From Flavobacterium selenitireducens (lineage in GTDB: Bacteria > Bacteroidota > Bacteroidia > Flavobacteriales > Flavobacteriaceae), in the NCBI RefSeq assembly GCF_014748335.1, contig NZ_JAAVIY010000012.1, positions 1-64,000 of the forward strand: a stretch of DNA of 64,000 bases, written 5' to 3'. The notes beneath the pieces are model-generated. The model made no database searches, was not told the DNA's origin, and saw only the letters and a program-made list of their open reading frames with translations. Shown here piece by piece: positions 17,932 to 27,335 of the stretch. A program made the translations under genes and the position numbers. Every line of letters begins with the position of its first letter. The stretch's first letter is position 1.

Positions 17932-18678
17932 TTAATTTTCCGATTTAATCCAATCGTATCCTTTTTCCTCCAACTCGTAAGCCAACTCTTTCCCGCCCGA
18001 TTTCACGATTTTTCCTTGGTACAAAACATGTACGAAATCCGGCACGATATAATCCAAAAGTCGCTGGTAGTGCGTAATGACGATAACCGCGTTGTTTTCG
18101 GATTTCAGTTTGTTGACACCGTTTGCCACGATCCTCAAAGCGTCGATGTCAAGACCGGAGTCGGTTTCGTCGAGGATGGCGAGTTTGGGTTCGAGCATCG
18201 CCATCTGGAAGATCTCGTTTCTCTTTTTCTCGCCTCCGGAAAACCCTTCATTCAGCGATCGCGAAAGAAATTTACGGTCGATTTCAAGCAATTCAGATTT
18301 TTCGCGAATCAGCTTCAGCATTTCGTTGGCCGGCATTTCTTCCAAACCTTGCGCTTTACGCGATTCGTTAATGGCCGTCTTCATGAAGTTCGTCACCGAA
18401 ACGCCAGGAATTTCCACCGGATACTGAAACGACAGGAAAATGCCCTTGTGGGCACGCTCTTCTGGCGCCATTTCCGAGATGTCTTCCCCATCGAGGATGA
18501 TCTCGCCTTCGGTCATTTCATAGTGCTCGTTTCCGGCGATTACGGCCGAAAGTGTCGATTTACCGGAACCGTTCGGCCCCATGATCGCGTGCACTTCACC
18601 GGCTTTCACTGAAAGGTTGATGCCTTTCAAAATATCTTTGTCTTCTACTTTCGCGTGTAGATTTTTTACTTCTAGCAT
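17932..18678 (-). CDS. sufC: Fe-S cluster assembly ATPase SufC
   Basis: 248 residues from the ATG at 18678 ([11 protein letters not shown]), the usual SufC length; the frame continues upstream through the octad repeat, but that extension is repeat-derived and not part of the protein. ABC-type ATPase: Walker [10 protein letters not shown] (34-42), signature [10 protein letters not shown] (146-155), Walker [13 protein letters not shown] (167-178). It drives SufBC2D conformational change during cluster assembly. The start codon directly abuts the octad repeat array, so ribosome access may depend on that sequence. Confidence 0.97.
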   Translation of the reverse strand: MLEVKNLHAKVEDKDILKGINLSVKAGEVHAIMGPNGSGKSTLSAVIAGNEHYEMTEGEIILDGEDISEMAPEERAHKGIFLSFQYPVEIPGVSVTNFMKTAINESRKAQGLEEMPANEMLKLIREKSELLEIDRKFLSRSLNEGFSGGEKKRNEIFQMAMLEPKLAILDETDSGLDIDALRIVANGVNKLKSENNAVIVITHYQRLLDYIVPDFVHVLYQGKIVKSGGKELAYELEEKGYDWIKSEN

Positions 18679-18716
18679 GAATTTGGAAATTTGAAAATTT
18701 GGAAATTTGGAAATGA
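18679..18716 (-). repeat. Octad array, sufC side of the four-helix-bundle insert
   Basis: On the plus strand it is a run of the 8-nt unit AAATTTGG (with one AAATTTGA), starting GAATTTGG and ending AAATGA. It is the inverted partner of the array at 19080-19115. Confidence 0.7.
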
Positions 18717-18735
18717 TATCTCCTGCCCAAATCAT

Positions 18736-19079
18736 TTATTTTTTCGATGTTATTATGATCTTATTTACTATTCTTGAAATGCTTGTCAATTGGTCCAACA
18801 GCTTATCGACAGAGCGAAAATTATCTGAGAATTTGCATAACTCCAACCAATAAAATGTCTCCTCAATCTCCTTAGCCGAAATTTTGAACTTGTGTATAAA
18901 TCGGCCTTGCTTTCTGCATTTTGCGCTTCTCTGATATTTGCGCCAATCGAGGTTCCGGATTTTAAAAGTTGATTCGATATCACAAATCGCTTGTTTTCCT
19001 GAAGTGATTCGGTGTATTTTATAATTTCAAGCGCGAACTGAAATGTCATCGTTACTATGATGTTGTCCTTGCTTTCCAT
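18736..19079 (-). pseudogene. Frameshifted four-helix-bundle protein (23S rRNA intervening-sequence protein-like)
   Basis: Starting at ATG 19079 the frame reads MESKDNIIVTMTFQFALEII, then the family motif SGTSIGANIREAQNAESKAD. After that it goes out of frame at a short T-run (plus-strand A's at 18898-18900). Adding one base restores FIHKFKISAKEIEETFYWLE and an open frame to the TAA at 18736-18738, giving about 114 residues, the normal size for this family. So this is either a one-base deletion or a sequencing error. The family is named for proteins encoded in intervening sequences of 23S rRNA; most copies are in other contexts and have no known function. It is inserted between sufB and sufC and flanked by inverted octad arrays. 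Confidence 0.82.
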
Positions 19080-19115
19080 TTTCAAATTTTCAAATTACCT
19101 CATTTTCAAATTCAT
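19080..19115 (-). repeat. Octad array, sufB side of the four-helix-bundle insert
   Basis: On the minus (mRNA) strand it starts at the sufB stop and reads TGAATTTGAAAATGAGG and then two AATTTGAA units up to the ATG of the broken gene. Reverse complement of the array at 18679-18716, with one extra degenerate unit and scattered A/G differences. Confidence 0.7.
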
Positions 19116-20563
19116 TACCCGACGCTTCCCTCCAAACTAATTTCCAGCAATTTCTGCGCTTCGACGGCGAATTCCATCGGAAGCTTGTTCAGAACCTCTT
19201 TCGAGAACCCGTTTACGATAAGCGCGATGGCTTTCTCTGTAGGAATTCCTCTCTGGTTGCAATAAAAAACCTGGTCTTCACCGATTTTCGAAGTGGTGGC
19301 CTCGTGCTCGATTTTAGCAGACGGATTTTTCGATTCGATATACGGAAACGTGTGAGCGCCGCAGTTGTTTCCCATCAGGAGCGAATCGCACTGGGAGAAA
19401 TTACGGGCGTTGTCTGCGCGTCCTGATATCTGGACGAGTCCGCGATAGCTATTTTGGGATTTTCCGGCGGAAATGCCTTTCGAAATGATTGTCGACTTGG
19501 TGTTTTTTCCCAAATGGATCATTTTGGTTCCCGTGTCGGCTTGCTGAAAATTGTTGGTTACGGCAATCGAGTAGAACTCACCAACCGAATTATCACCTTT
19601 CAACACACAAGACGGATATTTCCACGTCACGGCCGAACCGGTTTCGACCTGCGTCCAAGAAATTTTGGCGTTTTTTTCGCACAATCCACGCTTGGTCACG
19701 AAGTTGAAAACGCCGCCTTTCCCGTTCTTATCGCCAGGAAACCAGTTTTGTACGGTCGAATATTTGATCTCGGCACCGTCCATCGCGATCAATTCGACGA
19801 CAGCCGCATGCAATTGGTTTTCGTCACGGCTCGGCGCGGTACAACCTTCGAGATACGAGACGTAACTTTCTTCGTCGGCAATGACAAGTGTTCGTTCAAA
19901 CTGTCCCGTTCCGGCTTGGTTGATCCGGAAATACGTCGACAATTCCATCGGGCACCGAACACCTTTTGGGATATAGCAAAACGAACCGTCCGAAAAAACC
20001 GCCGAGTTCAACGCCGCATAAAAATTGTCTTTTTGTGGAACGACGGTTCCCAGGTATTTTCTCACCAAGTCCGGATGTTCCTTTATCGCTTCGGAAATCG
20101 GGCAAAAGATAATGCCTTTTTCAGCCAACGTCTTCTTGAACGTCGTTGCCACGGAAACCGAATCGACGACGATATCCATCGCGATGTTGTTCATCTTCTT
20201 TTGCTCGTCAAGCGAAATCCCGAGTTTTTTGTACATCGCCAAAAGTTCCGGATCTACGTCGTCAAGCGTCTTGCTCGGATCGACTTTCTTGGGAGCCGAA
20301 TAATACGAAATTGCCTGGAAATCAGGTTTGGTGTAGTGCACATTCGCCCAATCCGGCTCGGTCATTTGAACCCAAGCGCGGAAGGCTTCCAACCGCCACT
20401 CGGTCATCCATTCGGGCTCTTCCTTTTTAAGGGAAATCGCACGAACGATGTCTTCGCTGAGGCCAATCGGGAATGTCTCGGACTCTATATCGGTATAAAA
20501 TCCGTACTCGTATTCTTTATTTTCGAGTTCGACCTTGAGGTCGTCTTCTGTATATTTTGACAT
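19115..20563 (-). CDS. sufB: Fe-S cluster assembly scaffold protein SufB
   Basis: 482 residues, full length. Core scaffold of SufBC2D. Recognisable from [20 protein letters not shown], the [20 protein letters not shown] block (conserved Cys), and the C-terminal [23 protein letters not shown]. It lies 37 nt after sufA; this gap includes a small AAGCC/GGCTT hairpin near 20580-20594. The TAA stop falls directly at the edge of the octad array that begins the insert before sufC. Confidence 0.97.
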   Translation of the reverse strand: MSKYTEDDLKVELENKEYEYGFYTDIESETFPIGLSEDIVRAISLKKEEPEWMTEWRLEAFRAWVQMTEPDWANVHYTKPDFQAISYYSAPKKVDPSKTLDDVDPELLAMYKKLGISLDEQKKMNNIAMDIVVDSVSVATTFKKTLAEKGIIFCPISEAIKEHPDLVRKYLGTVVPQKDNFYAALNSAVFSDGSFCYIPKGVRCPMELSTYFRINQAGTGQFERTLVIADEESYVSYLEGCTAPSRDENQLHAAVVELIAMDGAEIKYSTVQNWFPGDKNGKGGVFNFVTKRGLCEKNAKISWTQVETGSAVTWKYPSCVLKGDNSVGEFYSIAVTNNFQQADTGTKMIHLGKNTKSTIISKGISAGKSQNSYRGLVQISGRADNARNFSQCDSLLMGNNCGAHTFPYIESKNPSAKIEHEATTSKIGEDQVFYCNQRGIPTEKAIALIVNGFSKEVLNKLPMEFAVEAQKLLEISLEGSVG

Positions 20564-20600
20564 ATAAAGTCTTGGTTATAAAGCCTTTTGGCTTAAAACA

Positions 20601-20930
20601 TTAAAGCGAGAAGCTTTCTCCGCAACCGCAAGTCCTGCTCGCATTCGGATTGTTGAAAACGAAGCCTTTTCCGTTCAATCCGCCAGAAAATTCCAACGTG
20701 GTTCCCGCAAGATACAGGAACGATTTCTTCTCTACGGCCACTTTCACGCCGTTGTCTTCGAAAACTTTATCGGAATCACCGAGTTCTTTGTCGAACTTCA
20801 ATACGTATTCCAAGCCAGAGCAACCGCCGCTTTTAACACCGACGCGAACATAATCTACCGTCGCATCGTATCCGTCTTCGGCCATCAGTTGGACAACCTT
20901 CGTCTTCGCTGAATCAGAAACTTTTATCAT
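20601..20930 (-). CDS. sufA: SufA/IscA/HesB-type Fe-S carrier
   Basis: 109 residues, first gene of the suf operon. A-type carrier that takes clusters from the scaffold to apoproteins. The three conserved cysteines are present: one in GVKSGGCSGLEY (about residue 38) and the C-terminal CGCGESF pair. The upstream TATCTTTG box is 115 nt from the start, giving a long leader where Fe-S- or iron-responsive regulation could act, although no known operator was recognised. Confidence 0.94.
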   Translation of the reverse strand: MIKVSDSAKTKVVQLMAEDGYDATVDYVRVGVKSGGCSGLEYVLKFDKELGDSDKVFEDNGVKVAVEKKSFLYLAGTTLEFSGGLNGKGFVFNNPNASRTCGCGESFSL

Positions 20931-21045
20931 GATATCTACAATTAGTGGTTAAAATCGGACGGAATCTCGCATCACAAACATCTGAAAATCAAAACAGTCA
21001 TTCCGATTCTCCAACAACCTGCGTTGATTCAGTCCAAATAATGCG

Positions 21046-21053
21046 CAAAGATA
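21046..21053 (-). promoter_or_regulatory. -7 promoter box of the suf operon
   Basis: TATCTTTG on the minus strand, 115 nt upstream of sufA. The long leader is unusual beside the 13-30 nt seen for most other boxes in this window. Confidence 0.5.
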
Positions 21054-21149
21054 GTGTAAAACGAACTTTTTGCCGCATCCGCCAACATTTTTATAACGAA
21101 TGGCCCAATAGAAATCGGCAATGGTTTCGGCATTGCACAAATGAATCGT

Positions 21150-21157
21150 TACATTTG
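21150..21157 (+). promoter_or_regulatory. -7 promoter box of the metallo-hydrolase gene
   Basis: TACATTTG on the plus strand, 30 nt upstream of the ATG at 21188. It faces away from the suf promoter. Confidence 0.55.
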
Positions 21158-21187
21158 TGATTCACTTCTGCAAAATTTTTCCGAAAT

Positions 21188-22045
21188 ATGAAATTACACC
21201 CGATCGAAGCCGGAAATTTCAAACTCGACGGTGGTGCCATGTTCGGCGTCGTCCCGAAAACCATATGGAACAAGACCAATCCCGCCGACGCCAACAACCT
21301 CATCGATATCGCCGCGCGTTGCCTTTTGATTGAAGATGGCAACCGGTTAACTCTGATCGATACTGGAATGGGCGACAAACAATCGGAGAAATTTTTTGGC
21401 TATTACTCGCTTTGGGGCAATCATTCGATCGAAAAGTCGCTTGCAAAAATCGGCTTTTCAAAGGACGATGTGACCGATGTCTTCATGACGCACCTCCACT
21501 TCGACCACTGCGGCGGATCGGTTCAATGGAACAAGGACAAAACCGGATACGAACCTGCTTTTAAAAATGCGAAATTTTGGACCAATGAAGACCATTGGGA
21601 ATGGGCGACGAAGCCGAATGCGCGCGAGAAAGCATCCTTCCTTTCCGAGAATCTGATTCCGATGCAGGAAAGCGGACAACTCAACTTTATCAAACGTCCG
21701 GAAGCCGGTTTCCAAGAGAGTTCTGAACTTGGTTTCGGCATTTATTACGTCGACGGCCATACCGAAAAAATGATGATCCCGTACATCAACTACAACGGAA
21801 AAACCATTGCGTACGCCGCCGATCTTATTCCGACGGCGGGTCACGTTCCTGTCAACTATGTGATGGGCTACGACACGCGACCGCTGCTGACGATGCCTGA
21901 AAAAAACAAATTCCTGAACGATGCGCTCGCCGACGATTTCTACATCATGCTCGAGCACGACGCCCACAACCAAATAATCACAGTAGAACAAACCGAACGC
22001 GGCATCCGACTCAAGGAAACCTACACTTGCGAAGAAATCTTCTGA
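21188..22045 (+). CDS. MBL-fold metallo-hydrolase
   Basis: 285 residues, cytoplasmic, no signal peptide. The zinc site is clear: TLIDTGMGD leads to HLHFDHCGG (HxHxDH), with later metal-site segments YVDGHTEKMM and LEHDAH. The arrangement resembles AHL-lactonase-type metallo-beta-lactamases, but substrate specificity is not readable. It is followed 17 nt later by the first S8 protease, so the two may share a transcript; no functional link is known. Confidence 0.88.
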   Translation: MKLHPIEAGNFKLDGGAMFGVVPKTIWNKTNPADANNLIDIAARCLLIEDGNRLTLIDTGMGDKQSEKFFGYYSLWGNHSIEKSLAKIGFSKDDVTDVFMTHLHFDHCGGSVQWNKDKTGYEPAFKNAKFWTNEDHWEWATKPNAREKASFLSENLIPMQESGQLNFIKRPEAGFQESSELGFGIYYVDGHTEKMMIPYINYNGKTIAYAADLIPTAGHVPVNYVMGYDTRPLLTMPEKNKFLNDALADDFYIMLEHDAHNQIITVEQTERGIRLKETYTCEEIF

Positions 22046-22062
22046 TCTTAAAACATTACGAA

Positions 22063-23652
22063 ATGAACAACACCTTTTCATCAAAGTCATTTTTTGCAGT
22101 TGCCCTTGCAGCTCTTTTCATCGGGTTCAACGGCAATGCCCAGATTGGGACGAAGAACGTCTCGGCCAAGAAAAAACCGCTGGCCGAAAACGACCTGAAG
22201 CGTTGGAGCGATCTCGACATCGAAAAAGATTCTGTCGCCGGAATGAGCGTTGACCGGGCTTATGCGGAACTACTCAAAAAGAAAAAAAGTTCAACCGTGA
22301 TCGTGGGCGTCATCGATTCTGGCGTTGATATCGACCATGAGGATTTGAAGGGGAAGATCTGGACGAATCCGAAAGAAATAGCGGGAAATGGAATTGACGA
22401 CGATAAAAACGGTTATGTAGACGATGTAAATGGCTGGAATTTCCTGGGTGACGCTGTAGCGGAAACACTCGAAATAACGCGTTTGGTCAAAAAAGCCGAT
22501 CCAAATTCGCCTGGATACGCCGCCATGAAAGCTGATTACGACAAACAGTACAAGGCGGCCCAAAAAAACCTGAAGTCTACCGAGGACATGACCAAGGCGA
22601 TCGCCAGCATCCGACAGGAACTTGGTAAAAGCGACTTTACCGCGGACGATCTTAAAAACCTCAACAGCAAAGACACATTGGTGACACGGGTCAAGCCACG
22701 CGTAATCACGATGCTCGACCGAATGAAGCCAAGCGAACTCGACGATTTCCTGAAACAATCGAAAGAGCGAGCCGAAGTTCAGGTCAATGTAAGATTGAAT
22801 CCCGACTACAACCAACGCATGTTGATGGACGATCCGGACAATTTCGAGAAACGCAACTACGGCAACAACGAAGTTTTCGGGAAAGACAGAAAGTCAACGA
22901 CTCACGGAACGCACGTTGCGGGAATAATCGCCCAAATCCGCGGCAATGAAAAAGGAGGAGACGGCATTGCGGAAAATGTGTTGATCATGCCAATCAGGAC
23001 GGTCCCGAACGGAGACGAGTACGACAAAGATGTCGCGCTTTCGATTCGATACGCCGTCGACAATGGCGCCAAAATCATCAACGGAAGTTTCGGTAAAAGC
23101 TATTCCCCTCATCCTGACTGGGTTTGGGACGCTATAAAATATGCTGCGAAAAAAGATGTCCTGATTGTCATGGCCGCAGGAAACAACGGCAACGACATCG
23201 ACCTGGCCGAAAACCAGAATTTCCCGATGGATTTCGATAAGTCCAACAAAGAAGTCGCAGACAACGTCATCACTGTTGGCGCATCAAACGCAACTTATGG
23301 CGAAAACCTTGTCGCTGCATTTTCGAATTACGGAAAACAGAATGTAGATGTATTTTCACCGGGAACGCGCATCTATGCCACAACTCCGGAGAACAATTAC
23401 GCCTACCTTCAAGGTACGTCGATGGCGGCGCCCAACGTGGCCGGAGTCGCGGCGTTGATCAGGTCGTATTATCCGAAGTTGTCCGCGGCTCAGGTAAAAC
23501 AAATCCTGATGACATCCGGAATAAAACCGGAAATGTCCGTCACTTTAGGCAACAAACGGGAGAAAAAACCATTTTCAGAAGCCAGTCGCGCCGGCACGAT
23601 CGTCAACGCATACAACGCTCTTTTGATGGCCGAAAAAATGTCGAAAAAGTAA
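22063..23652 (+). CDS. S8 (subtilisin-like) serine protease, first tandem copy
   Basis: 529 residues from the ATG at 22063, chosen because a signal peptide (MNNTFSSKSFFAVALAALFI...GNAQ) begins there. Catalytic triad: Asp85 in GVIDSGVDIDHEDL, His281 in THGTHVAGI, Ser453 in GTSMAAPNVAG; the oxyanion Asn is in AAGNNGND. Asp and His are 196 residues apart, against about 35-40 in classical subtilisins, because of a charged, helix-rich insertion. It is exported to the periplasm or surface. A paralog follows after 95 nt. Confidence 0.93.
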   Translation: MNNTFSSKSFFAVALAALFIGFNGNAQIGTKNVSAKKKPLAENDLKRWSDLDIEKDSVAGMSVDRAYAELLKKKKSSTVIVGVIDSGVDIDHEDLKGKIWTNPKEIAGNGIDDDKNGYVDDVNGWNFLGDAVAETLEITRLVKKADPNSPGYAAMKADYDKQYKAAQKNLKSTEDMTKAIASIRQELGKSDFTADDLKNLNSKDTLVTRVKPRVITMLDRMKPSELDDFLKQSKERAEVQVNVRLNPDYNQRMLMDDPDNFEKRNYGNNEVFGKDRKSTTHGTHVAGIIAQIRGNEKGGDGIAENVLIMPIRTVPNGDEYDKDVALSIRYAVDNGAKIINGSFGKSYSPHPDWVWDAIKYAAKKDVLIVMAAGNNGNDIDLAENQNFPMDFDKSNKEVADNVITVGASNATYGENLVAAFSNYGKQNVDVFSPGTRIYATTPENNYAYLQGTSMAAPNVAGVAALIRSYYPKLSAAQVKQILMTSGIKPEMSVTLGNKREKKPFSEASRAGTIVNAYNALLMAEKMSKK

Positions 23653-23747
23653 AACCTTCATCATAACTTTCTGTTAATCGGGACATCCTGTGTAACGAAA
23701 CCCGATACTTTTAGACCAATTTTACCAAATTCCGAAACTTTTTAAAC

Positions 23748-25346
23748 ATGAGATTATACACTCCTTACGTCGCGACAGCACTCATCGCGGCAATGCTCAC
23801 TGGCTGCGGAGCAACCAAAACTGCAGTCGCCCCGATTACTTCTGCCACAAACATAGTGGCCAAAAAAGGACAATTGAAAGATGAAGCTTTGCAACGCTGG
23901 AGCCATCTTGACCCAATAAGAGATTCAATTCCGGGCATGAGCGTCGATCGCGCTTACGCGGAATTGCTGAAAGGCAAAAAAGGCCAGAAAGTGGTTGTTG
24001 GCGTTATCGATTCCGGTGTCGATATCGACCATGAAGATCTTAAGAGCGTAATCTGGACGAATCCGAAGGAAATTGCCGGAAACGGAATCGACGATGATAA
24101 AAACGGTTATGTGGACGACATCCACGGATGGAACTTCCTAGGCGATTCAAACGACGAAAACCTCGAATTGACGCGCCTCATCAAAAAAGGTGACGACGGT
24201 TCGGCCGAATTTAAAAAGATGAAAGCGGCCTACGACGAAGAATATCAGCAAGCACTTGCCGGAAAACAGCAAGTCGACTTTATCTTCGCCGCAAACAAAC
24301 AAATCAAGGATCATCTTAAAAAAGACAATTATACTGTCGAAGAACTTAAGGCGCTTTCTACGTCCGATGCCAATCTGAACCGCAGTAAAATGGTCATGAT
24401 GAGTGTCATCCAACAAGTCGGGCCAGGATTCAACCAAGATCTTGACGAATATAAAAAGCAGGTTTCCGACCAACTTAATTACAACCTCAACCTCGAATTC
24501 GACGGTCGTAAAGTGGTAGGAGACAATCCGGAAGACATCAACGATAAAACTTACGGAAACAACCGCGTTTATGCTCCCAACAAAGAAGATTCGATGCACG
24601 GCACGCACGTCGCAGGTATCATCGCCCAGGTTCGCGGTAACGGAAAAGGTGGAGACGGCGTTTCCTCAACGGCAGAAATCATGTCGATTCGCGCGGTTCC
24701 GAACGGAGACGAATATGATAAAGACGTCGCGCTTGCGATCCGTTACGCGGTTGACAACGGAGCGAAAGTCATCAACGGAAGTTTTGGAAAAAGCTATTCT
24801 CCTCATAAAGAATGGGTGTACGACGCTATCAAATATGCCGCGAGCAAAGACGTTCTGATCGTTCACGCAGCAGGCAACGATGGCAAAGACCTTGACGATG
24901 CCGAGAATGCGAATTTTCCGTCAGATACAAAAGACAACGGCGCTACTGAATTGGCCGACAACGTGTTGACAATCGGTGCGTTGAACAATACTTACGGGCA
25001 AGCATTGGTCGCCGGATTCTCGAATTACGGAACCAAAAACGTCGACGTGTTCTCGCCAGGTTCTAAGATCTATGCGACGATTCCGCTCGACAAATACAAG
25101 TATGAGCAAGGTACTTCGATGGCGGCGCCGAATGCAGCGGGAGTTGCTGCGTTGATCCGTTCTTATTATCCGAAACTTTCTGCTGCCCAAGTCAAGAAAA
25201 TCATCATGGATTCCGGCGTTCCGGTCACGATTGAAGTCGCACTTGGAGAAAAAGAAGAAAAGCGTCCGTTTACGGCTGCAAGCGCTTCCGGCAAGATCGT
25301 CAATGCTTATAACGCGTTGATCATGGCCGAGCAAATGTCAAAATAA
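23748..25346 (+). CDS. S8 serine protease lipoprotein, second tandem copy
   Basis: 532 residues. It starts with a lipoprotein signal (MRLYTPYVATALIAAMLTGC, lipid Cys20), unlike its neighbour, which has an ordinary signal peptide. Triad: Asp88 in VIDSGVDIDHEDL, His284 in MHGTHVAGI, Ser457 in GTSMAAPNAAG. The two copies share long blocks around the active site (NPKEIAGNGIDDDKNGYVDD, VPNGDEYDKDVAL) while the Asp-His insertion has diverged strongly. Membrane-anchored versus soluble forms suggest different locations for similar activities. A hairpin terminator follows. Confidence 0.93.
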   Translation: MRLYTPYVATALIAAMLTGCGATKTAVAPITSATNIVAKKGQLKDEALQRWSHLDPIRDSIPGMSVDRAYAELLKGKKGQKVVVGVIDSGVDIDHEDLKSVIWTNPKEIAGNGIDDDKNGYVDDIHGWNFLGDSNDENLELTRLIKKGDDGSAEFKKMKAAYDEEYQQALAGKQQVDFIFAANKQIKDHLKKDNYTVEELKALSTSDANLNRSKMVMMSVIQQVGPGFNQDLDEYKKQVSDQLNYNLNLEFDGRKVVGDNPEDINDKTYGNNRVYAPNKEDSMHGTHVAGIIAQVRGNGKGGDGVSSTAEIMSIRAVPNGDEYDKDVALAIRYAVDNGAKVINGSFGKSYSPHKEWVYDAIKYAASKDVLIVHAAGNDGKDLDDAENANFPSDTKDNGATELADNVLTIGALNNTYGQALVAGFSNYGTKNVDVFSPGSKIYATIPLDKYKYEQGTSMAAPNAAGVAALIRSYYPKLSAAQVKKIIMDSGVPVTIEVALGEKEEKRPFTAASASGKIVNAYNALIMAEQMSK

Positions 25347-25363
25347 TACCGATCAAAACTCAT

Positions 25364-25391
25364 AAAACGGAAGCGACCCTTCCGTTTTTTT
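25364..25391 (+). terminator. Rho-independent terminator after the S8 pair
   Basis: AAAACGGAAG pairs with CTTCCGTTTT around a 5-nt loop, then a T-run to 25391. Confidence 0.85.
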
Positions 25392-25408
25392 ATGCCTATT
25401 TTTATCAG

Positions 25409-27274
25409 ATGAAAAGATTTTTCCTACTCGCGTTGTTCGGCTGCGTGGCGGCACAAGCGCAAAATGGTTACTGGCAACAACACGTCGACTACAAAATGGA
25501 GGTGTCAATGGACGTAAAAACGTACAAATACAAAGGCATGCAAAAGCTTGAGTATACGAACAATTCCCCGGATACGTTGAGACGTGTGTTTTACCATTTG
25601 TACAACAACGCTTTCCAGCCGGGAAGCGAGATGGATGCTAGAATACAATCGATCAAGGATCCTGACGGACGGATGATCACCAAAACCAAAGGCGCCGACG
25701 GAAAAGATGTCGTAAAAAGTCGGATCGCAGCGCTGAAACCGGACGAAATCGGTTATCTTAAGATCAATAACTTCAAGCAGGACGGCGCTTCCGCGGACAC
25801 AAAAGTTGTCGGGACGATCCTCGAGGTCAAGCTCGCCCGACCGATTTTACCCCATTCCAAAGCTACGTTTTCACTCGATTTCGAAGGACAGGTTCCGGTG
25901 CAAATCAGGCGATCCGGCCGCAACAATTCCGAGGGTGTAGACCTTTCGATGTCGCAATGGTATCCGAAACTGGCCGAATACGACTTTGAAGGCTGGCACA
26001 CCGATCCTTATATCGGACGGGAATTTCATGGCGTTTGGGGCGATTTCGACGTGAAGATCACGATCGACAAAAATTATGTACTTGGCGGAACCGGTTATTT
26101 GCAGAATCCGAACGAAATTGGTCATGGATATGAGGATAAAGGCGTAAAAGTCGAACATCCGAAAAAAGCAAAAACGCTGACCTGGCATTTCAAAGCGCCT
26201 ATGGTTCACGATTTCACGTGGGCCGCCGATCCTGACTACAACCACGACATTTACGAGGGCCCGAACGGCGTGAAACTCCACTTCCTATGGCTAGACAATC
26301 CCGCGATCAACGACAACTGGAAAAAATTGCAGCCGGATACGGCCAAGCTGATGGAGATTTACAACACTACCGTCGGAAATTATCCGTACAAACAATATTC
26401 AGTGATTCAAGGTGGAGACGGCGGAATGGAATATGCCATGTGTACGCTTATTCTCGGAACCGGAAAATACGACGGCCTGCTTGGCGTCACGGCTCATGAA
26501 ATGGCGCATTCGTGGTTCCAGCACGTTCTGGCCTCAAATGAAAGCAAACACGGTTGGATGGATGAAGGTTTCACCTCTTTCCTTGAAGATTACGGCCTCA
26601 ACGAGATTGCCGAAGCTAAGGCAAAGAACCCTTGGGGAAGCGCCTATCGCGGCTACTTTTCAATGGTCAACAGCGGATTGGAACTGCCGCAGTCTACACA
26701 CGCCGACCGCTTCGACCAAAACCGCGTCTACAGCATATCGTCTTACAGCAAAGGGGAAGTTTTCCTGTCCCAGCTTGTCTATGTGGTCGGGAAAGAGGCT
26801 TTGTTCAAAGCGTTGAAGCGTTATTATTCCGATTTTAAATTCAAGCACCCGACGCCTAACGACATCAAACGATCTGTGGAGAAAGAATCCGGAGCCGTTC
26901 TCGATTGGTATCTCGTCGATTGGACGCAAACCACCAATACGATTGACTACGGAATCAAATCGGTAAGCGAAGGCGCGAACGAAACGACCGTAACGCTTGA
27001 AAGAATCGGACGTATGCCGATGCCGATCGACCTCATCGTCGAATATGAAAATGGCACAAAGGAATATTTTTACGTTCCGTTGCGTATGATGCTTTTTGAA
27101 AAACCGAATCCTTACCCTGAAATGAAACGCACTGTTTTATCCGATTGGGCATGGGCGTTTCCAACGTTTGAGTTTAAAATTCCGACTAAATCCGGTAAGG
27201 TCAGAGCCATTTTGATCGATCCCAGCGGGTTGATGGCCGACGTCAAGCCCGAAAATAACTCCTGGAAAAAGTAG
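25409..27274 (+). CDS. M1 family metallo-aminopeptidase, exported
   Basis: 621 residues with a signal peptide (MKRFFLLALFGCVAAQAQ). The zinc site is HEMAHSWFQH (363-372) with the third ligand Glu386 in WMDEGFTSF. In place of the usual GAMEN exopeptidase motif there is GDGGMEYAM (about 337-345), a variant common in exported Bacteroidetes M1 enzymes. The N-terminal half is the beta-rich saddle domain. It sits directly after two S8 proteases, so this is a local block of exported proteolysis, although it has its own transcription unit. Confidence 0.92.
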   Translation: MKRFFLLALFGCVAAQAQNGYWQQHVDYKMEVSMDVKTYKYKGMQKLEYTNNSPDTLRRVFYHLYNNAFQPGSEMDARIQSIKDPDGRMITKTKGADGKDVVKSRIAALKPDEIGYLKINNFKQDGASADTKVVGTILEVKLARPILPHSKATFSLDFEGQVPVQIRRSGRNNSEGVDLSMSQWYPKLAEYDFEGWHTDPYIGREFHGVWGDFDVKITIDKNYVLGGTGYLQNPNEIGHGYEDKGVKVEHPKKAKTLTWHFKAPMVHDFTWAADPDYNHDIYEGPNGVKLHFLWLDNPAINDNWKKLQPDTAKLMEIYNTTVGNYPYKQYSVIQGGDGGMEYAMCTLILGTGKYDGLLGVTAHEMAHSWFQHVLASNESKHGWMDEGFTSFLEDYGLNEIAEAKAKNPWGSAYRGYFSMVNSGLELPQSTHADRFDQNRVYSISSYSKGEVFLSQLVYVVGKEALFKALKRYYSDFKFKHPTPNDIKRSVEKESGAVLDWYLVDWTQTTNTIDYGIKSVSEGANETTVTLERIGRMPMPIDLIVEYENGTKEYFYVPLRMMLFEKPNPYPEMKRTVLSDWAWAFPTFEFKIPTKSGKVRAILIDPSGLMADVKPENNSWKK

Positions 27275-27335
27275 AAAGCCTGGCTTGCACAGATGGCTGA
27301 TTGTATGGAATCGTGTTATTTGGTTATTCGTTCGT

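Noticed and set aside
18679-19115. Octad arrays considered as a CRISPR array
   Set aside because: The unit is only 8 nt, contiguous and without unique spacers, and no cas genes are in the window.
19454-20560. A 368-codon plus-strand frame opposite sufB
   Set aside because: sufB is full length and fully recognisable; this frame has no independent support.
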